From assembly GCA_045599005.1 (NCBI GenBank), contig JAZRVF010000025.1, positions 214,374 through 278,373 on the forward strand: a stretch of 64,000 nucleotides of DNA. The letters are read 5' to 3'. Each line of letters opens with the position of its first letter. Positions within the stretch are counted from its first letter, which is position 1. The notes beneath the pieces are model-generated. The model made no database searches and was not told the DNA's origin. It saw only the letters and a list, made by a program, of their open reading frames with translations. The translations under genes and the position numbers were made by a program. Positions 9,403 to 18,648 of the stretch are shown in pieces. Source of the stretch: Treponema_I sp045599005. Its GTDB lineage: Bacteria > Spirochaetota > Spirochaetia > Treponematales > Treponemataceae.

Positions 9403-10140
9403 ATGTCAGGACATAGTAAGTGGGCGACAATTAAACACGCCAAAGGTGCTGCCGACGCCAAACGCGGACAGCTTTTTACAAAATTCATCAAGGAAATTTC
9501 AATTGCTGCACGTATGGGCGGCGGTGATCCTAACTCAAACCCCCGTCTCCGCACAGCAATCCTTAAGGCACGTGCATCTAACATGCCTAAAGACAATATT
9601 GAGCGTGCAATCAAGAAAGGTACAGGTGAACTCGGAAACGCAGTTTTCGAAGAGAAACTTTACGAAGGTTACGGACCTAACGGTGTTGCTATTCTCGTTG
9701 AAGTTCTTACAGCCAACAACAACCGTGCTGCAGCAAACGTTCGCAACATTTTCAACAAGACAAGCGGAAACCTGGGTGCAACAGGTTCTGTTTCCTACAT
9801 GTTCAACCGCAAAGGTGTAATCGAATACGATGCAGAGGCAGTAAGCGAAGACGAAGTGATGGAAGCTGGTCTTGAAGCCGGTGCAGAAGACATTACAAGC
9901 GAAGACGGTGTTATTACTGTTACAACAGACCCCAACGATTTTGCTACAGTTCTTGAAGCACTTCAGGCAAAAGGTTGGGAAGCTCTTTCTGCAGAAGTTT
10001 CAATGGTTCCTGATACATATGTCAGCCTTGATAAAGATGCAGCTGCAAAAATGCAGAAACTGGTTGACCGCCTTGAAGAAGATGACGATGTTCAGAACGT
10101 TTACCACAACGCTGAATATCCTGAAGACTTTGAAGGCTGA
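9403..10140 (+). CDS. yebC: YebC/PmpR-type translation or transcription factor (TACO1 family)
   Basis: The 245-residue product begins MSGHSKWATIKHAKGAADAK and contains RMGGGDPNSNPRLRTAILKA and GYGPNGVAILVEVLTANNNR, all signatures of the YebC/TACO1 family. Members are described as transcriptional regulators (PmpR) and more recently as factors that relieve ribosome stalling at proline stretches. The start has a good site (AAGGAG, 7 bases upstream). ruvC follows beyond a terminator; yebC-ruvC adjacency is common in bacteria, and here it is kept but the two are transcriptionally separable. Confidence 0.97.
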   Translation: MSGHSKWATIKHAKGAADAKRGQLFTKFIKEISIAARMGGGDPNSNPRLRTAILKARASNMPKDNIERAIKKGTGELGNAVFEEKLYEGYGPNGVAILVEVLTANNNRAAANVRNIFNKTSGNLGATGSVSYMFNRKGVIEYDAEAVSEDEVMEAGLEAGAEDITSEDGVITVTTDPNDFATVLEALQAKGWEALSAEVSMVPDTYVSLDKDAAAKMQKLVDRLEEDDDVQNVYHNAEYPEDFEG

Positions 10141-10163
10141 TTCAATCTGAGAAGCTGATATGA

Positions 10164-10193
10164 AACGCCGCTTGAAAAAGCGGTGTTTTTTTT
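10164..10193 (+). terminator. Rho-independent terminator after yebC
   Basis: AACGCCGCTT / AAGCGGTGTT with a GAAA tetraloop and eight T residues. Confidence 0.85.
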
Positions 10194-10211
10194 GCTCTTT
10201 TCTTTAATGCA

Positions 10212-10757
10212 ATGAAAAACTCTGTTCATGATTTTGCAACATTTCCAGGTTCTCATTCAGTGGCAAACGAAAACATTGGTGTCCGTCGTGTTCTTGGAAT
10301 TGATCCTGGGCTTGCATCAACCGGTTGGGGCGTGATTGACTGTATTCAAAACCGGTATCGCCTTGTTGCCTACGGAGTTGTAGAAACGCCTGCGGACTGG
10401 AAACACGGAGACAGACTTTCCGCGATTTTCCAACGCATTACCGCTGTTATTGAAGAATTTCGTCCTACTCAGGCAGGCATGGAGACATTGTATTTTGCTA
10501 AAAATCAGACAAGTGCCATGGCCGTTGCAGAAGCAAGAGGCGTTGTTACTTTGTGTCTTGCCCAGCATTGCATTGAACTTGGGGAATATACACCCCTTGT
10601 CATCAAACAGAGTGTCACCGGTTCAACAAAAGCTGACAAAAACCTGGTCCAGAATTATGTGAAACTTCTCCTTGGTCTTGAAGTCATTCCCAGACCTGAT
10701 CATGCTGCCGATGCTCTTGCCGCAGCCCTTACGCATATCCAGCATTGTCCCATATAA
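10212..10757 (+). CDS. ruvC: Crossover junction endodeoxyribonuclease RuvC
   Basis: RuvC is the homodimeric nuclease that resolves Holliday junctions produced by recombination. The acidic catalytic residues are visible in LGIDPGLASTGWGV, in METLYFAKNQTS, and in the C-terminal PRPDHAADALAAALTH block. The product is 181 residues, slightly longer than usual because about 25 residues precede the first strand. No ribosome-binding site is clear for the ATG at 10212; an in-frame GTG at 10260 would give a more typical N-terminus, so the exact start is uncertain. The partner helicase genes ruvAB lie about 13 kb away in this window. Confidence 0.95.
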   Translation: MKNSVHDFATFPGSHSVANENIGVRRVLGIDPGLASTGWGVIDCIQNRYRLVAYGVVETPADWKHGDRLSAIFQRITAVIEEFRPTQAGMETLYFAKNQTSAMAVAEARGVVTLCLAQHCIELGEYTPLVIKQSVTGSTKADKNLVQNYVKLLLGLEVIPRPDHAADALAAALTHIQHCPI

Positions 10758-10786
10758 AAAAACCGGCAGCCTTAGTGCTACCGGTT
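10756..10786 (-). terminator. Terminator between ruvC and the convergent GH3 gene
   Basis: AACCGGCAGC / GCTACCGGTT (one mismatch) with loop CTTAGT. Read on the minus strand the stem is followed by a run of T, so it mainly serves the GH3 beta-glucosidase gene; ruvC runs into it from the other side. Confidence 0.7.
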
Positions 10787-10820
10787 CAAAGTCATTCAAA
10801 AATTATAACGTAACAAAATA

Positions 10821-13601
10821 TTATCTGTCAGGGCGGGGAGGTAAAACTCCGGAATACTCAAATGTTATGTCTTTTGCTGAAAGACCGCTCTGGGCAAAAA
10901 ATACTTTGACAACTGTATATTTTGACATCAGCCATATATCCGTAGACTTTGTCTCGTATCGTCCACCTGTTCCAAACCATGTCATAGAAGCGGCACAGAT
11001 TCCGTTTGTGTAAATAAACACTGGCATCTGGGCAAGTTCCGCAAGGTCAGATTTGGCAGTAAGTGACACTTTGAATACTGCGGGCTTTTCACAAGTCAGG
11101 GCAAAAGTGAAGTTTTTTCCACGCCCTGTATCAACTCCTTCCATATCCAGAGTCAGCTTATCCTCAAGATCATAATAAACAACCGTCTGGGCAGCTTCTT
11201 CCTTAAGATTTCCGGAACGATTGATTATTTCAACCGGTTCAGCAACACCCTTCAGGCGTTTGAAAGCACGGGATTTAAGCAGGAAAGAAATGATATTGTC
11301 CGCGTTTCGGAGCATTTCCTCACGGGAAAGTGTGCCGTCTTCAAGAGACGCAAGAGTATTGTCTCCATGAGCATTGACAGAAGCATCACTGACAACCATG
11401 TAAATATCATTCTGGGAGCGGATCATTGAAGCAAAGTTTGTTGTATCCGGAGCATTTTCCTCATCACTGATTTTTGCACACCAGTCAGTCATTACGATGC
11501 CTTCAAAGCCCCATTCTTTGCGCAGAATAAGAGTGTTCAGGTCAAAACTTCCACTTGTCCAGACACCGTTCAAAGATCCGTAAGTTGTCATTACAGCATC
11601 GGCGCCGCCTTGTTTTACCGCCATTTCAAAGCCTTTAAGGTAAATATCACGCAAGGCACGGGTACTAACAACAGAATCCACAGAATGGCGGCCAATCTCC
11701 TGGTTATTGCAGGCAAAATGTTTCAGGCTTCCTGTGACCCCAGACTGATGAAGTCCTTTCAAGAAGGCCACTGCAAATGATCCGGTAACAAAAGGATCCT
11801 CTGAATAATATTCAAAATTCCGCCCGTTAAGAGGGTTACGCCGCAGATTCATTCCTGGAGCAAGAAGCACATCAACATTATTGTATGCAAGTTCCATCCC
11901 TGTGTAATGATAAAGATTCTGGGCAAAAGGAACATTGAATGTGCAGGCAATCATTGTTCCGATGGGAAAACTGAATGCTTCCGCACCTGAATCCATTCTG
12001 ATACCGCTGGGACCGTCAGCGCAACATCCGCAGGGAATTCCCAGAGAATGCAGATGATCAGAAACACCGCCAAAAGCTGCCGCAGTTCCGGGAGTCACTT
12101 TCGGGCTTCCCATTCCTTCACCACGTACAATGCATGCAAGATCATCATCAGTAAGCTGAATAAGGTAACTTTCAGCTCCATCAGGTTTTTCCATTGCACG
12201 GGATTTCAAGGCATTGGGTGCATAGTAAGCTTTGACTGAGAAGAGTTCCTGGTTTCTGTGGGCTGTCTGGTAATTCCCGCTTGCAGCAACAGTTTCACAG
12301 ACCATGCCATTTTCAGTGTTTTTCATGCGCTGGAAAGATTCTCTGGGTGAAAGGGCATCGTAAAGTTTTTCTGTAATCTTATAATGGTCAAAAGTGATTT
12401 TTCCTGCCGGTTTAACATTCCGAACAGAATTTCCTGCAAAAAAGAGATAATCGCCGGCCTCAAGGATTCTGCAGTTTCTGTGTCCGCTGGAACCAGTATC
12501 ATCAAATGAGGCAAAATCACAAAGATCAACAACAAGTTCCAAAGTTTCTGATTCTCCGGGCAGAAGTTCCTTTGTTTTTGCAAAGGCTGTTAAAATCTTT
12601 GCGGGCTGTCCTAAAGTCCCCTGAGGAAACTGTGTGTAAACCTGAAGAACTTCTTTGCCGCTTCTTTTACCTGTATTCTTAACGCAGACTTCAATCTTTG
12701 CCTTCGTTGTGAATTCATTCAGTTCATCACGGAAACATGAAAATCCTGTGCATTCAAAATCAAAAGTTGTATAAGAAAGCCCGAAACCGAAAGGATAAAG
12801 AACTTTGTCATGAGCTTCTTTAACTGTCTCAAAATAACGGTAACCGACATAAACATCTTCCTGATATACCGCTTTATGAGGATCTCCGAAATTTTTTGTG
12901 GAAGGGTAATCATCAATATTTTCAGCAATTGTGTCAGCCAGCTTGCCGGAAGGAGAAGTCTTTCCGGTAAGAACATCAACTGTTCCAAGTCCACCGAGCA
13001 TTCCGCCCTGCCAGACATACATAACTGCATCAGGATTGATATCATCCACAAATTTCATGTCGATGATATTTCCAACATTCAGGATTACTGTCATTTTTGA
13101 GAAAGCTTTTCTGACTGCCTTGAGCATGTCAAATTCCACATCAGTCAGAAGATATGAACCTTTCTCATTTTTATTGTCTTTGTCTTCACCTGCTGTACGG
13201 CCGATTATTACAAGGGCGGAATCATTTTTTTCCGCAAAACGGGAAACCAGTGCATCGTCAACAGGCATTTCTTTCTGTGCCCAGGGTTCTGTTCCCCAGC
13301 CGACACCTTCTTCAAAAGGATTTTCTTTGACCCAGTCTGTGTAGATTTTTTCCAGTTCAGGATCAACTTTTACAGAACCGCATTCTTTCAATGCATCGAG
13401 AATTCCTGTAACAGAAGAAACGTTTACCAATCCGCCGGATCCGGTTCCACTTTTGTAATAACGGGTTTGAATCCTGCCGAAAACCGCAATTTTTTCCTGG
13501 TTTGAAAATGGAAGAACATTATTGTCATTCTTTAAGAGAACACAACCTTCAGCGGTAACAGCCCGTGCTGCATCAATATAATCGTTCCAATCAAGTGTCA
13601 T
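10821..13601 (-). CDS. Beta-glucosidase-type glycoside hydrolase family 3, domains in reversed order
   Basis: This 926-residue protein holds both GH3 domains, but the usual C-terminal alpha/beta sandwich comes first (VTAEGCVLLKNDNNVLPF, then IGRTAGEDKD near residue 137, SGKLADTIAE and YPFGFGLSYTTF). A fibronectin-III-like stretch follows, then the (beta/alpha)8 barrel (ADGPSGIR, GRNFEYYSEDPF, SLKHFACNNQEIGR, and IVMTDWC with the nucleophile Asp near residue 703). The reversed order is known for enzymes such as the Butyrivibrio fibrisolvens and Ruminococcus albus beta-glucosidases. There is no signal peptide. The gene stands alone with a terminator behind it and no clear ribosome-binding site at the start. 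Substrate is probably a beta-linked gluco-oligosaccharide, but xylosidase activity cannot be excluded. Confidence 0.95.
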   Translation of the reverse strand: MTLDWNDYIDAARAVTAEGCVLLKNDNNVLPFSNQEKIAVFGRIQTRYYKSGTGSGGLVNVSSVTGILDALKECGSVKVDPELEKIYTDWVKENPFEEGVGWGTEPWAQKEMPVDDALVSRFAEKNDSALVIIGRTAGEDKDNKNEKGSYLLTDVEFDMLKAVRKAFSKMTVILNVGNIIDMKFVDDINPDAVMYVWQGGMLGGLGTVDVLTGKTSPSGKLADTIAENIDDYPSTKNFGDPHKAVYQEDVYVGYRYFETVKEAHDKVLYPFGFGLSYTTFDFECTGFSCFRDELNEFTTKAKIEVCVKNTGKRSGKEVLQVYTQFPQGTLGQPAKILTAFAKTKELLPGESETLELVVDLCDFASFDDTGSSGHRNCRILEAGDYLFFAGNSVRNVKPAGKITFDHYKITEKLYDALSPRESFQRMKNTENGMVCETVAASGNYQTAHRNQELFSVKAYYAPNALKSRAMEKPDGAESYLIQLTDDDLACIVRGEGMGSPKVTPGTAAAFGGVSDHLHSLGIPCGCCADGPSGIRMDSGAEAFSFPIGTMIACTFNVPFAQNLYHYTGMELAYNNVDVLLAPGMNLRRNPLNGRNFEYYSEDPFVTGSFAVAFLKGLHQSGVTGSLKHFACNNQEIGRHSVDSVVSTRALRDIYLKGFEMAVKQGGADAVMTTYGSLNGVWTSGSFDLNTLILRKEWGFEGIVMTDWCAKISDEENAPDTTNFASMIRSQNDIYMVVSDASVNAHGDNTLASLEDGTLSREEMLRNADNIISFLLKSRAFKRLKGVAEPVEIINRSGNLKEEAAQTVVYYDLEDKLTLDMEGVDTGRGKNFTFALTCEKPAVFKVSLTAKSDLAELAQMPVFIYTNGICAASMTWFGTGGRYETKSTDIWLMSKYTVVKVFFAQSGLSAKDITFEYSGVLPPRPDR

Positions 13602-13752
13602 AAACCGACACTATCATGTAATTTAAACAAAAACAAGTGATTTTCTTTGAAATCGGGAAGTGGTTTTAAGAGAGTTTTTTTCATTTTGGTGGTATTTTTT
13701 CAGTTCCATAAAAAAAATAAATGTTTACTAAATCATGTGATGATTCAGGTAT

Positions 13753-13780
13753 TTTACAAAAAGATATTTTTATATATAAT
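13753..13780 (+). promoter_or_regulatory. Sigma-70-type promoter of the 387-residue unknown protein operon
   Basis: TTTACA (13753-13758), 16-base spacer, TATAAT (13775-13780), 31 bases before the start codon. Confidence 0.55.
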
Positions 13781-13811
13781 GAAAATCGTAAAAACGTAGT
13801 AGGAGCATTCA

Positions 13812-14975
13812 ATGTCCGCTGACAAAAAATCTCTCTTGGATCTTCCCTTAAAAGTAGTTCTTACAGAGCAGGGCGTTTCTCATTTTATTAGCCGCAATAA
13901 AAAACTGGCAAAATTCCGCCTTGCTGATAATGTTGAAGAGAGCGGTGTAATCATGAATAAGTTTGCACCTTTGTCTTTGCAGCGGATGATCCTTGTTGAT
14001 TATGTCTCCAAACTTGAAATTTCCATGCCGGAATTTGTTTCCTCACGTCAGGAAATCATGGATCTGTCAAAACTGGTTGTTTACTCAATCCTTTACAAGC
14101 AGTTTGACCGTGAGATAAAAGCCGCGCTCCTTGCCACAGATGTTGTGCATAAATTTAACAGGGCAAATCCTTCCCAGCTTCTTGACGAAAAAACAAACTT
14201 AAGCGATACAGTGATCCGAAGCCGGATGGCAAATAAAGAAAATGCCATAAAAGAGGCCACCACAGAGATTCTTAAACCTCTTTATGAACGTATTGTAAAC
14301 GATTCCCAGCTTACTCCCGAAGAAAAGAATGTTTACCTTCTTATGACAGAAAAACTTCTTACCAAACTGAGTCCTTTCAACTGGTATATCATCATAAAGT
14401 TTTTCAAGAAAGAAGGCTTCGGTGAGATGGTAAGTTCAATCCGTCAGACCCTTCAGCAATACATGGAAAAAAGTAAGATTGCCGAGTACATTTCTCTCAT
14501 GGTCATGGAACTTGCACTGAACTGTGAGAACGCAAACATGCGCAAAGAAGCACGCATTATGTACCGGGGAATTGAGGACAGTGATTTATTGATTTACGAT
14601 CCCGATGTCCGCAAGAAAATCATTGAGGAGCTGACTCAGAAAGGTGAACTTGTTTTTATCTCCTGGAAACTGGGAGGCGGTTCTCTTGCAATCGGTAAAC
14701 AGGGTCGCCTGCAGATTACTCTGTACAACAAAGACGACAAATTTCAGGAATTCAAAGAGAACGTTCAGAACGGAAAGAACGCGGACACAGGTAAAAAATC
14801 CCTTATTGATTTCTACCGCGATGTTCCAAATGGCCAGGAAGGAACGGACCTGGGACTTTATTACCTTTCATATCTTGATGAAGCCTGCAAAAAAGTCAAC
14901 GTCAAATTTGAGTCTCTGGTCAATCAGTTCAATTCAAGTGATCTGACAGTTATCAACCTGATTTTCAACTTTTAA
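13812..14975 (+). CDS. Uncharacterised cytoplasmic protein, 387 residues
   Basis: I do not recognise this protein. It has no signal peptide or membrane segment and begins MSADKKSLLDLPLKVVL with an AGGAG site. The first 200 residues are mostly helical and charged. The last 120 residues (GELVFISWKLGGGSLAIGKQ, then a KKSLIDFYRDV stretch and TDLGLYYLSYLDEACKKV) vaguely recall the end of a GHKL-type ATPase, where a GLGL motif precedes the last helices, but the nucleotide-binding Asn and DxGxG boxes are not evident. It heads a probable three-gene unit with a lipoprotein gene 3 bases downstream and trmB. A signalling or scaffold role is only a guess. Confidence 0.85.
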   Translation: MSADKKSLLDLPLKVVLTEQGVSHFISRNKKLAKFRLADNVEESGVIMNKFAPLSLQRMILVDYVSKLEISMPEFVSSRQEIMDLSKLVVYSILYKQFDREIKAALLATDVVHKFNRANPSQLLDEKTNLSDTVIRSRMANKENAIKEATTEILKPLYERIVNDSQLTPEEKNVYLLMTEKLLTKLSPFNWYIIIKFFKKEGFGEMVSSIRQTLQQYMEKSKIAEYISLMVMELALNCENANMRKEARIMYRGIEDSDLLIYDPDVRKKIIEELTQKGELVFISWKLGGGSLAIGKQGRLQITLYNKDDKFQEFKENVQNGKNADTGKKSLIDFYRDVPNGQEGTDLGLYYLSYLDEACKKVNVKFESLVNQFNSSDLTVINLIFNF

Positions 14976-14978
14976 TTT

Positions 14979-15629
14979 ATGCCTAAAGATACAGAGCGGC
15001 CACTCAGAGGATTTTTATTTTATTGCGGTTTCTTTTGCCTTCTTCTTCTTACACTCTTTTTGTTTGGCTGCGAAAACAGGGAACCGAAAATCCAGAACAT
15101 TTATTCCCGTATAATTTTTGATGAGACTTCGGCAGGATCTGTCCCAAAACTGCATTTTTCTGTTTTCATAAAAGTTTCTGCAAATGCCAGTACAATCACA
15201 GGCTTAAAAGTTACCAGCCCCTCAGGGAATTATGTATGGCAGACTGATAATCCTGCATTTTACAGCGATGATTCCAAAAACACAGTTTATGCGGGTTATT
15301 CAAACTTTCAGTTTCCGGATTCCACATCCATCGAGTCAGGAAAATATTCGGTGGATGTTTTTACAGTCAGCGGAAAAACGGAAACCATTTCTTTCACATG
15401 GCCTGTAATCACAGCGGAAATGCCCGAACTGGATTCTGACCACAACTCCTATATCATATGCAGTCAGGATGACACGATCCTATACGCCGGAAAAAAAACT
15501 CCGGAATTCCAAAGTGATTCAATGCTGCTTACTGTTTATCCTGAAGCGGATTATTACCGCCCTTATTCAACAAATTCCGGCTCTGGAGCCGTGTATTTAT
15601 ACTCACCACATTTTCTGGAAAAAGAATAG
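14979..15629 (+). CDS. Predicted lipoprotein, 216 residues
   Basis: The N-terminus has a charged segment, a hydrophobic stretch (FFCLLLLTLFLF) and a lipobox LFGC, so the mature protein should start at the lipid-modified Cys near residue 31. The remainder is beta-rich (SPSGNYVWQTDNPAFY, SGKYSVDVFTVSGKTETISF), with a pattern like an immunoglobulin-type fold. I recognise no family. It begins 3 bases after the stop of the preceding gene with no obvious ribosome-binding site of its own, and ends 5 bases before trmB, so it is cotranscribed with both. The lnt gene in this window encodes the enzyme that would complete its acylation. Confidence 0.85.
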   Translation: MPKDTERPLRGFLFYCGFFCLLLLTLFLFGCENREPKIQNIYSRIIFDETSAGSVPKLHFSVFIKVSANASTITGLKVTSPSGNYVWQTDNPAFYSDDSKNTVYAGYSNFQFPDSTSIESGKYSVDVFTVSGKTETISFTWPVITAEMPELDSDHNSYIICSQDDTILYAGKKTPEFQSDSMLLTVYPEADYYRPYSTNSGSGAVYLYSPHFLEKE

Positions 15630-15634
15630 AAGCT

Positions 15635-16339
15635 ATGAACAACGAAAACCAACAAGAAGAGAACCCATTTATGCGTACAATCCATACCTTTGTTTTACGG
15701 CAGGGCCGAATGACAGAGGGGCAGAAAAGAGATTACGAAACTCTTTCTGCAAGATGGTGCATTCCATTCACAAAAACCGGACTGAACTACATCGATGTCT
15801 TTGACAATGTAAATCCCGTTACAATTGAAATAGGTTTTGGAATGGGCAAGGCGACAGCTATCATTGCTGAAGAAAATCCTGACAAAAATTATATCGGCCT
15901 TGAAGTACATAGACCGGGAGTAGGAAAACTTCTCGGTGAAATCCGTGACAAAAATCTTCAGAATCTATACATAATCGAGCATGATGCCCTTGAAGTACTT
16001 GAATACATGATCAGTGACAGTTCTGTAAACGCATTCCACATTTTTTTCCCAGATCCCTGGCCTAAAAAAAAGCATCACAAACGCCGGCTTGTACAGCGCC
16101 CAAGAACTGATCTTCTGGCAAAAAAACTTGCTCCCGGGGGCTACATTTACATGGCAACTGATTGGGAACCTTACGCGGATTTTGCAATGGAAGAACTTCT
16201 TGCAACCCCCGGCCTCCATAATGCATATGAGGACTTTGCTCCTCACCAGGAATGGCGCCCGGAGACAAAGTTTGAGGCAAAGGGCGTAAATGCAGACCGA
16301 AAGATAAAGGAACTGTTTTTCGTAAAAAATAACGATTAA
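15635..16339 (+). CDS. trmB: tRNA (guanine-N7-)-methyltransferase
   Basis: TrmB methylates G46 in the variable loop of tRNAs using S-adenosylmethionine. The 234-residue protein shows the SAM-binding motif IEIGFGMGKATAIIA, then NYIGLEVHRPGVGKLL and the family signature FFPDPWPKKKHHKRRLVQ, with a TDLLAKKLAPGGYIYMATDW segment after it. The first 30 residues are a short extension. The start lies 5 bases after the stop of the lipoprotein gene, indicating cotranscription. Confidence 0.97.
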   Translation: MNNENQQEENPFMRTIHTFVLRQGRMTEGQKRDYETLSARWCIPFTKTGLNYIDVFDNVNPVTIEIGFGMGKATAIIAEENPDKNYIGLEVHRPGVGKLLGEIRDKNLQNLYIIEHDALEVLEYMISDSSVNAFHIFFPDPWPKKKHHKRRLVQRPRTDLLAKKLAPGGYIYMATDWEPYADFAMEELLATPGLHNAYEDFAPHQEWRPETKFEAKGVNADRKIKELFFVKNND

Positions 16340-16481
16340 TTGAGTAATATTATCCTAGAATTTCCTGAAATCTCCAATTTTATTGATAATATTTTATAAT
16401 TATGACAGAATATGATTACTTGGAGAATTTCCAAAATCTCTAAGTAAAACGAAGGGATTGAACCCTAACAGGAGAATTTCT

Positions 16482-16970
16482 ATGAACAAGAAAATTGTAA
16501 CTGTTCTTTTGGCAGTTGCATTGGCAGGCACAGCAAGTGTATTTGCCTTTGGAATCGGTGGACAGGTTGGTACAACAATTGGTGGAGGTCCTGTACACGG
16601 CTCTCTGACAATTAAACCGGCTGTAAATGCACCTCTTTTTGGAATCACAATTAACCAGTTGAATTCCAACGGTGTAAATATTGGAGTTACAGCTGACAAA
16701 TGGCTTAAAAACAAAGTTTTCTCATCACCTCTTGCTTACTTTTACGGATGGGGTGTTGGAGTTGACCTGGCCATCAACGATAACTATTTTAATCTGGGAT
16801 TAAGAGGCCGTCTTATCGGTGGTGTAAACGTATTCATTGCAAATAACTGGGAATTCTACCTTGAAGGTGCATGGGCTCCTGGAATTGTTATCAGCAGTGG
16901 AGACACACCTATTTCCTTTGATGCTTTCGAATTCCCGGTCAACCTGGGATTCCGTTTCTGGATTAACTAG
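16482..16970 (+). CDS. Small exported beta-barrel-like outer-membrane protein, 162 residues
   Basis: The ATG at 16482 follows an AGGAGA site; it gives a clean signal peptide (MNKKIVTVLLAVALAGTASVFA, cleaved near AFG). An upstream in-frame ATG at 16458 would bury this and is rejected. The mature part alternates polar and hydrophobic residues in amphipathic strands (GWGVGVDLAINDNYFNLGLR, NWEFYLEGAWAPGIVI) and ends with aromatic residues (LGFRFWIN), as expected for an eight-strand type barrel. I do not recognise a named family. A possible hairpin (TTACTT...AAGTAA, about 16415-16447) lies in the leader. A strong terminator follows. Confidence 0.8.
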   Translation: MNKKIVTVLLAVALAGTASVFAFGIGGQVGTTIGGGPVHGSLTIKPAVNAPLFGITINQLNSNGVNIGVTADKWLKNKVFSSPLAYFYGWGVGVDLAINDNYFNLGLRGRLIGGVNVFIANNWEFYLEGAWAPGIVISSGDTPISFDAFEFPVNLGFRFWIN

Positions 16971-16999
16971 TTTTAACAGAAACTTAGCTTACAGAATAA

Positions 17000-17055
17000 A
17001 AGCTGTTACCAATAATTTGAGGCAAACTTCAAAATTGGTGACAGCTTTTTTTTTA
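17000..17055. terminator. Bidirectional terminator between the small outer-membrane protein gene and the POTRA protein gene
   Basis: AGCTGTTACCAAT pairs with ATTGGTGACAGCT (one G-T pair) over a 20-base loop, with nine T on the plus side and AAAA before the stem, so it can end both convergent transcripts. Confidence 0.85.
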
Positions 17056-18636
17056 ATAGAACAGACCGATTCCAAAGGAAATTTCATAACCGGAAGAAGC
17101 ATTTCGCCAGGTCTGTTCAGGGAAATATCCTAAGTATTTTTGAGAACACCTGATTATGTCAAAACCGGCTGACAGTCTTGCCTGAATACTTTTCCAGTTT
17201 TTCAGGTAGCCTATGAATTCCAGTCCTGCAGTATAATAACCGTCTTTAAGGTTAAAAGAACTTCCAGTTTTTGCATTCTGTCCAACAAACAGATCACAGA
17301 AAAGATTGGTATGCATTTCAAAATCCAGTTTGTGAAGATAGCGGAGAATTCCGGGAAGATACCAGTTTTCAGTGTTGAACGTCTTTAAGGTCAGGTCAAA
17401 GTTGGCCGCGATTCCACCGAAAGATTTAATTGCATTGGAGTTGATACCACGCACATAGCTACCGAAACTTTTTGGATTCCGCTCAAAATTGTAATAAGCA
17501 AAAGTTTTATTATTAAACCCTACAAAAGATTTAAAAGAATGTCCCTGGAAAGACAGAGAAACAGATGGTGTAATTTTCCCTTCAATAATGTCATAAGAAA
17601 AATCATTGCTCAATTGAATCGTGTATCCCTTACGGAAATTCCCGATCCAGTTGATGTTTCCGTAATTAAAACGGGAAGATGCAGTTATGACAGGCAGAGT
17701 CAGATCTTCAGAAGATATTCCGTCAAAATCCCAGTTTGTCTTTGCAGAAAGCATGGGCGACCAGACAACTTTTTTTGAGGAAACTGGAGAAGTGTATAGC
17801 ACAACAGGAAGTCCCACAGAAACCGCTTCTGAAAAATACACACTGTCATTAACATCAAGCAGGGAAGAATCAAAAACAACCCCCTGGGCAAAACTTAAAT
17901 AAAGGGAAAGATTGTGATTGAGTGGAATAGAAGTTGATAAAACCGGTTCAAAGGAAACCTTGTATGAAGGATCCGATTGATCATTTAAAATCGAAAATTC
18001 CATGCAAAAGGTATTTTTATCTTCAAAATTCAACTTCCCGATTCGAAAAGGAACTGTAAATACAAAATCAGTACCAAAATGATGGTCAGAACTTGAATAC
18101 TCATCAGCCTTTTCGCCCTGATAGTAAAAATCAAGGTCAATCATCTTCATCAGACCGAGAAAATTGTAATCACGGACTTTGAATTTCAATGTTAAACCGG
18201 AAGTAGTGTTGAAAGAAGGATAGGGCACAATCATTAGAGAATTGGAATCAGTTACGGAAACAATAAAATCAACGGAACTTCCATGAATCTCATAGGTAAT
18301 CTCTACATCATCAAAAAGTCTTGTATTTATCAGTCTGGTTTTTAAATCAGCAGTACAAAATTCAATTTCTTCCAGAGAACCAAAAATTTTTCCTTTTTCT
18401 AGCCCAGATTCAGTTTCCATAGCTGAAAGTCTTGTGTTCCCTTTGATCTGATAATCAATATTTGCCAGAACAAAATCTTCACAATAGACATTCTGTGAGA
18501 AGATAACAGCAAAAAAAGTAATCATGAGAAGAAAAAATTTTTTATGCTTCTGGAGGACTGCAAGCAAGTCAATAAGACTTATTTTTTTCTTTTCTTCATT
18601 TGTTTTTTCAATGCCAGATTGATTGTAATTTTTCAT
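17053..18636 (-). CDS. Exported POTRA-containing Omp85/BamA-like outer-membrane protein
   Basis: The 527-residue protein has an unusually long N-terminal region (about 35 charged residues) before a hydrophobic signal segment (FFLLMITFFAVIFSQNVYC). One POTRA-like module follows (VLANIDYQIKGNTRLSAMET, with RLINTRLFDDVEITYEI), and then about 400 residues of amphipathic strands ending in an aromatic (SFGIGLFY). A single POTRA and a C-terminal barrel suggest a short Omp85-superfamily member rather than the main BamA, which has several POTRAs. The start is supported by an AAGGA site. It lies 12 bases downstream of the wecA-like gene on the same strand and shares the terminator at its end. Its role in assembly or secretion is inferred from architecture only. 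Confidence 0.75.
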   Translation of the reverse strand: MKNYNQSGIEKTNEEKKKISLIDLLAVLQKHKKFFLLMITFFAVIFSQNVYCEDFVLANIDYQIKGNTRLSAMETESGLEKGKIFGSLEEIEFCTADLKTRLINTRLFDDVEITYEIHGSSVDFIVSVTDSNSLMIVPYPSFNTTSGLTLKFKVRDYNFLGLMKMIDLDFYYQGEKADEYSSSDHHFGTDFVFTVPFRIGKLNFEDKNTFCMEFSILNDQSDPSYKVSFEPVLSTSIPLNHNLSLYLSFAQGVVFDSSLLDVNDSVYFSEAVSVGLPVVLYTSPVSSKKVVWSPMLSAKTNWDFDGISSEDLTLPVITASSRFNYGNINWIGNFRKGYTIQLSNDFSYDIIEGKITPSVSLSFQGHSFKSFVGFNNKTFAYYNFERNPKSFGSYVRGINSNAIKSFGGIAANFDLTLKTFNTENWYLPGILRYLHKLDFEMHTNLFCDLFVGQNAKTGSSFNLKDGYYTAGLEFIGYLKNWKSIQARLSAGFDIIRCSQKYLGYFPEQTWRNASSGYEISFGIGLFY

Positions 18637-18648
18637 TACACATCCTTA

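Noticed and set aside
16458..16481. Earlier start for the small outer-membrane protein
   Set aside because: It would put eight polar residues before the signal peptide and lies upstream of the AGGAGA site that serves the ATG at 16482.
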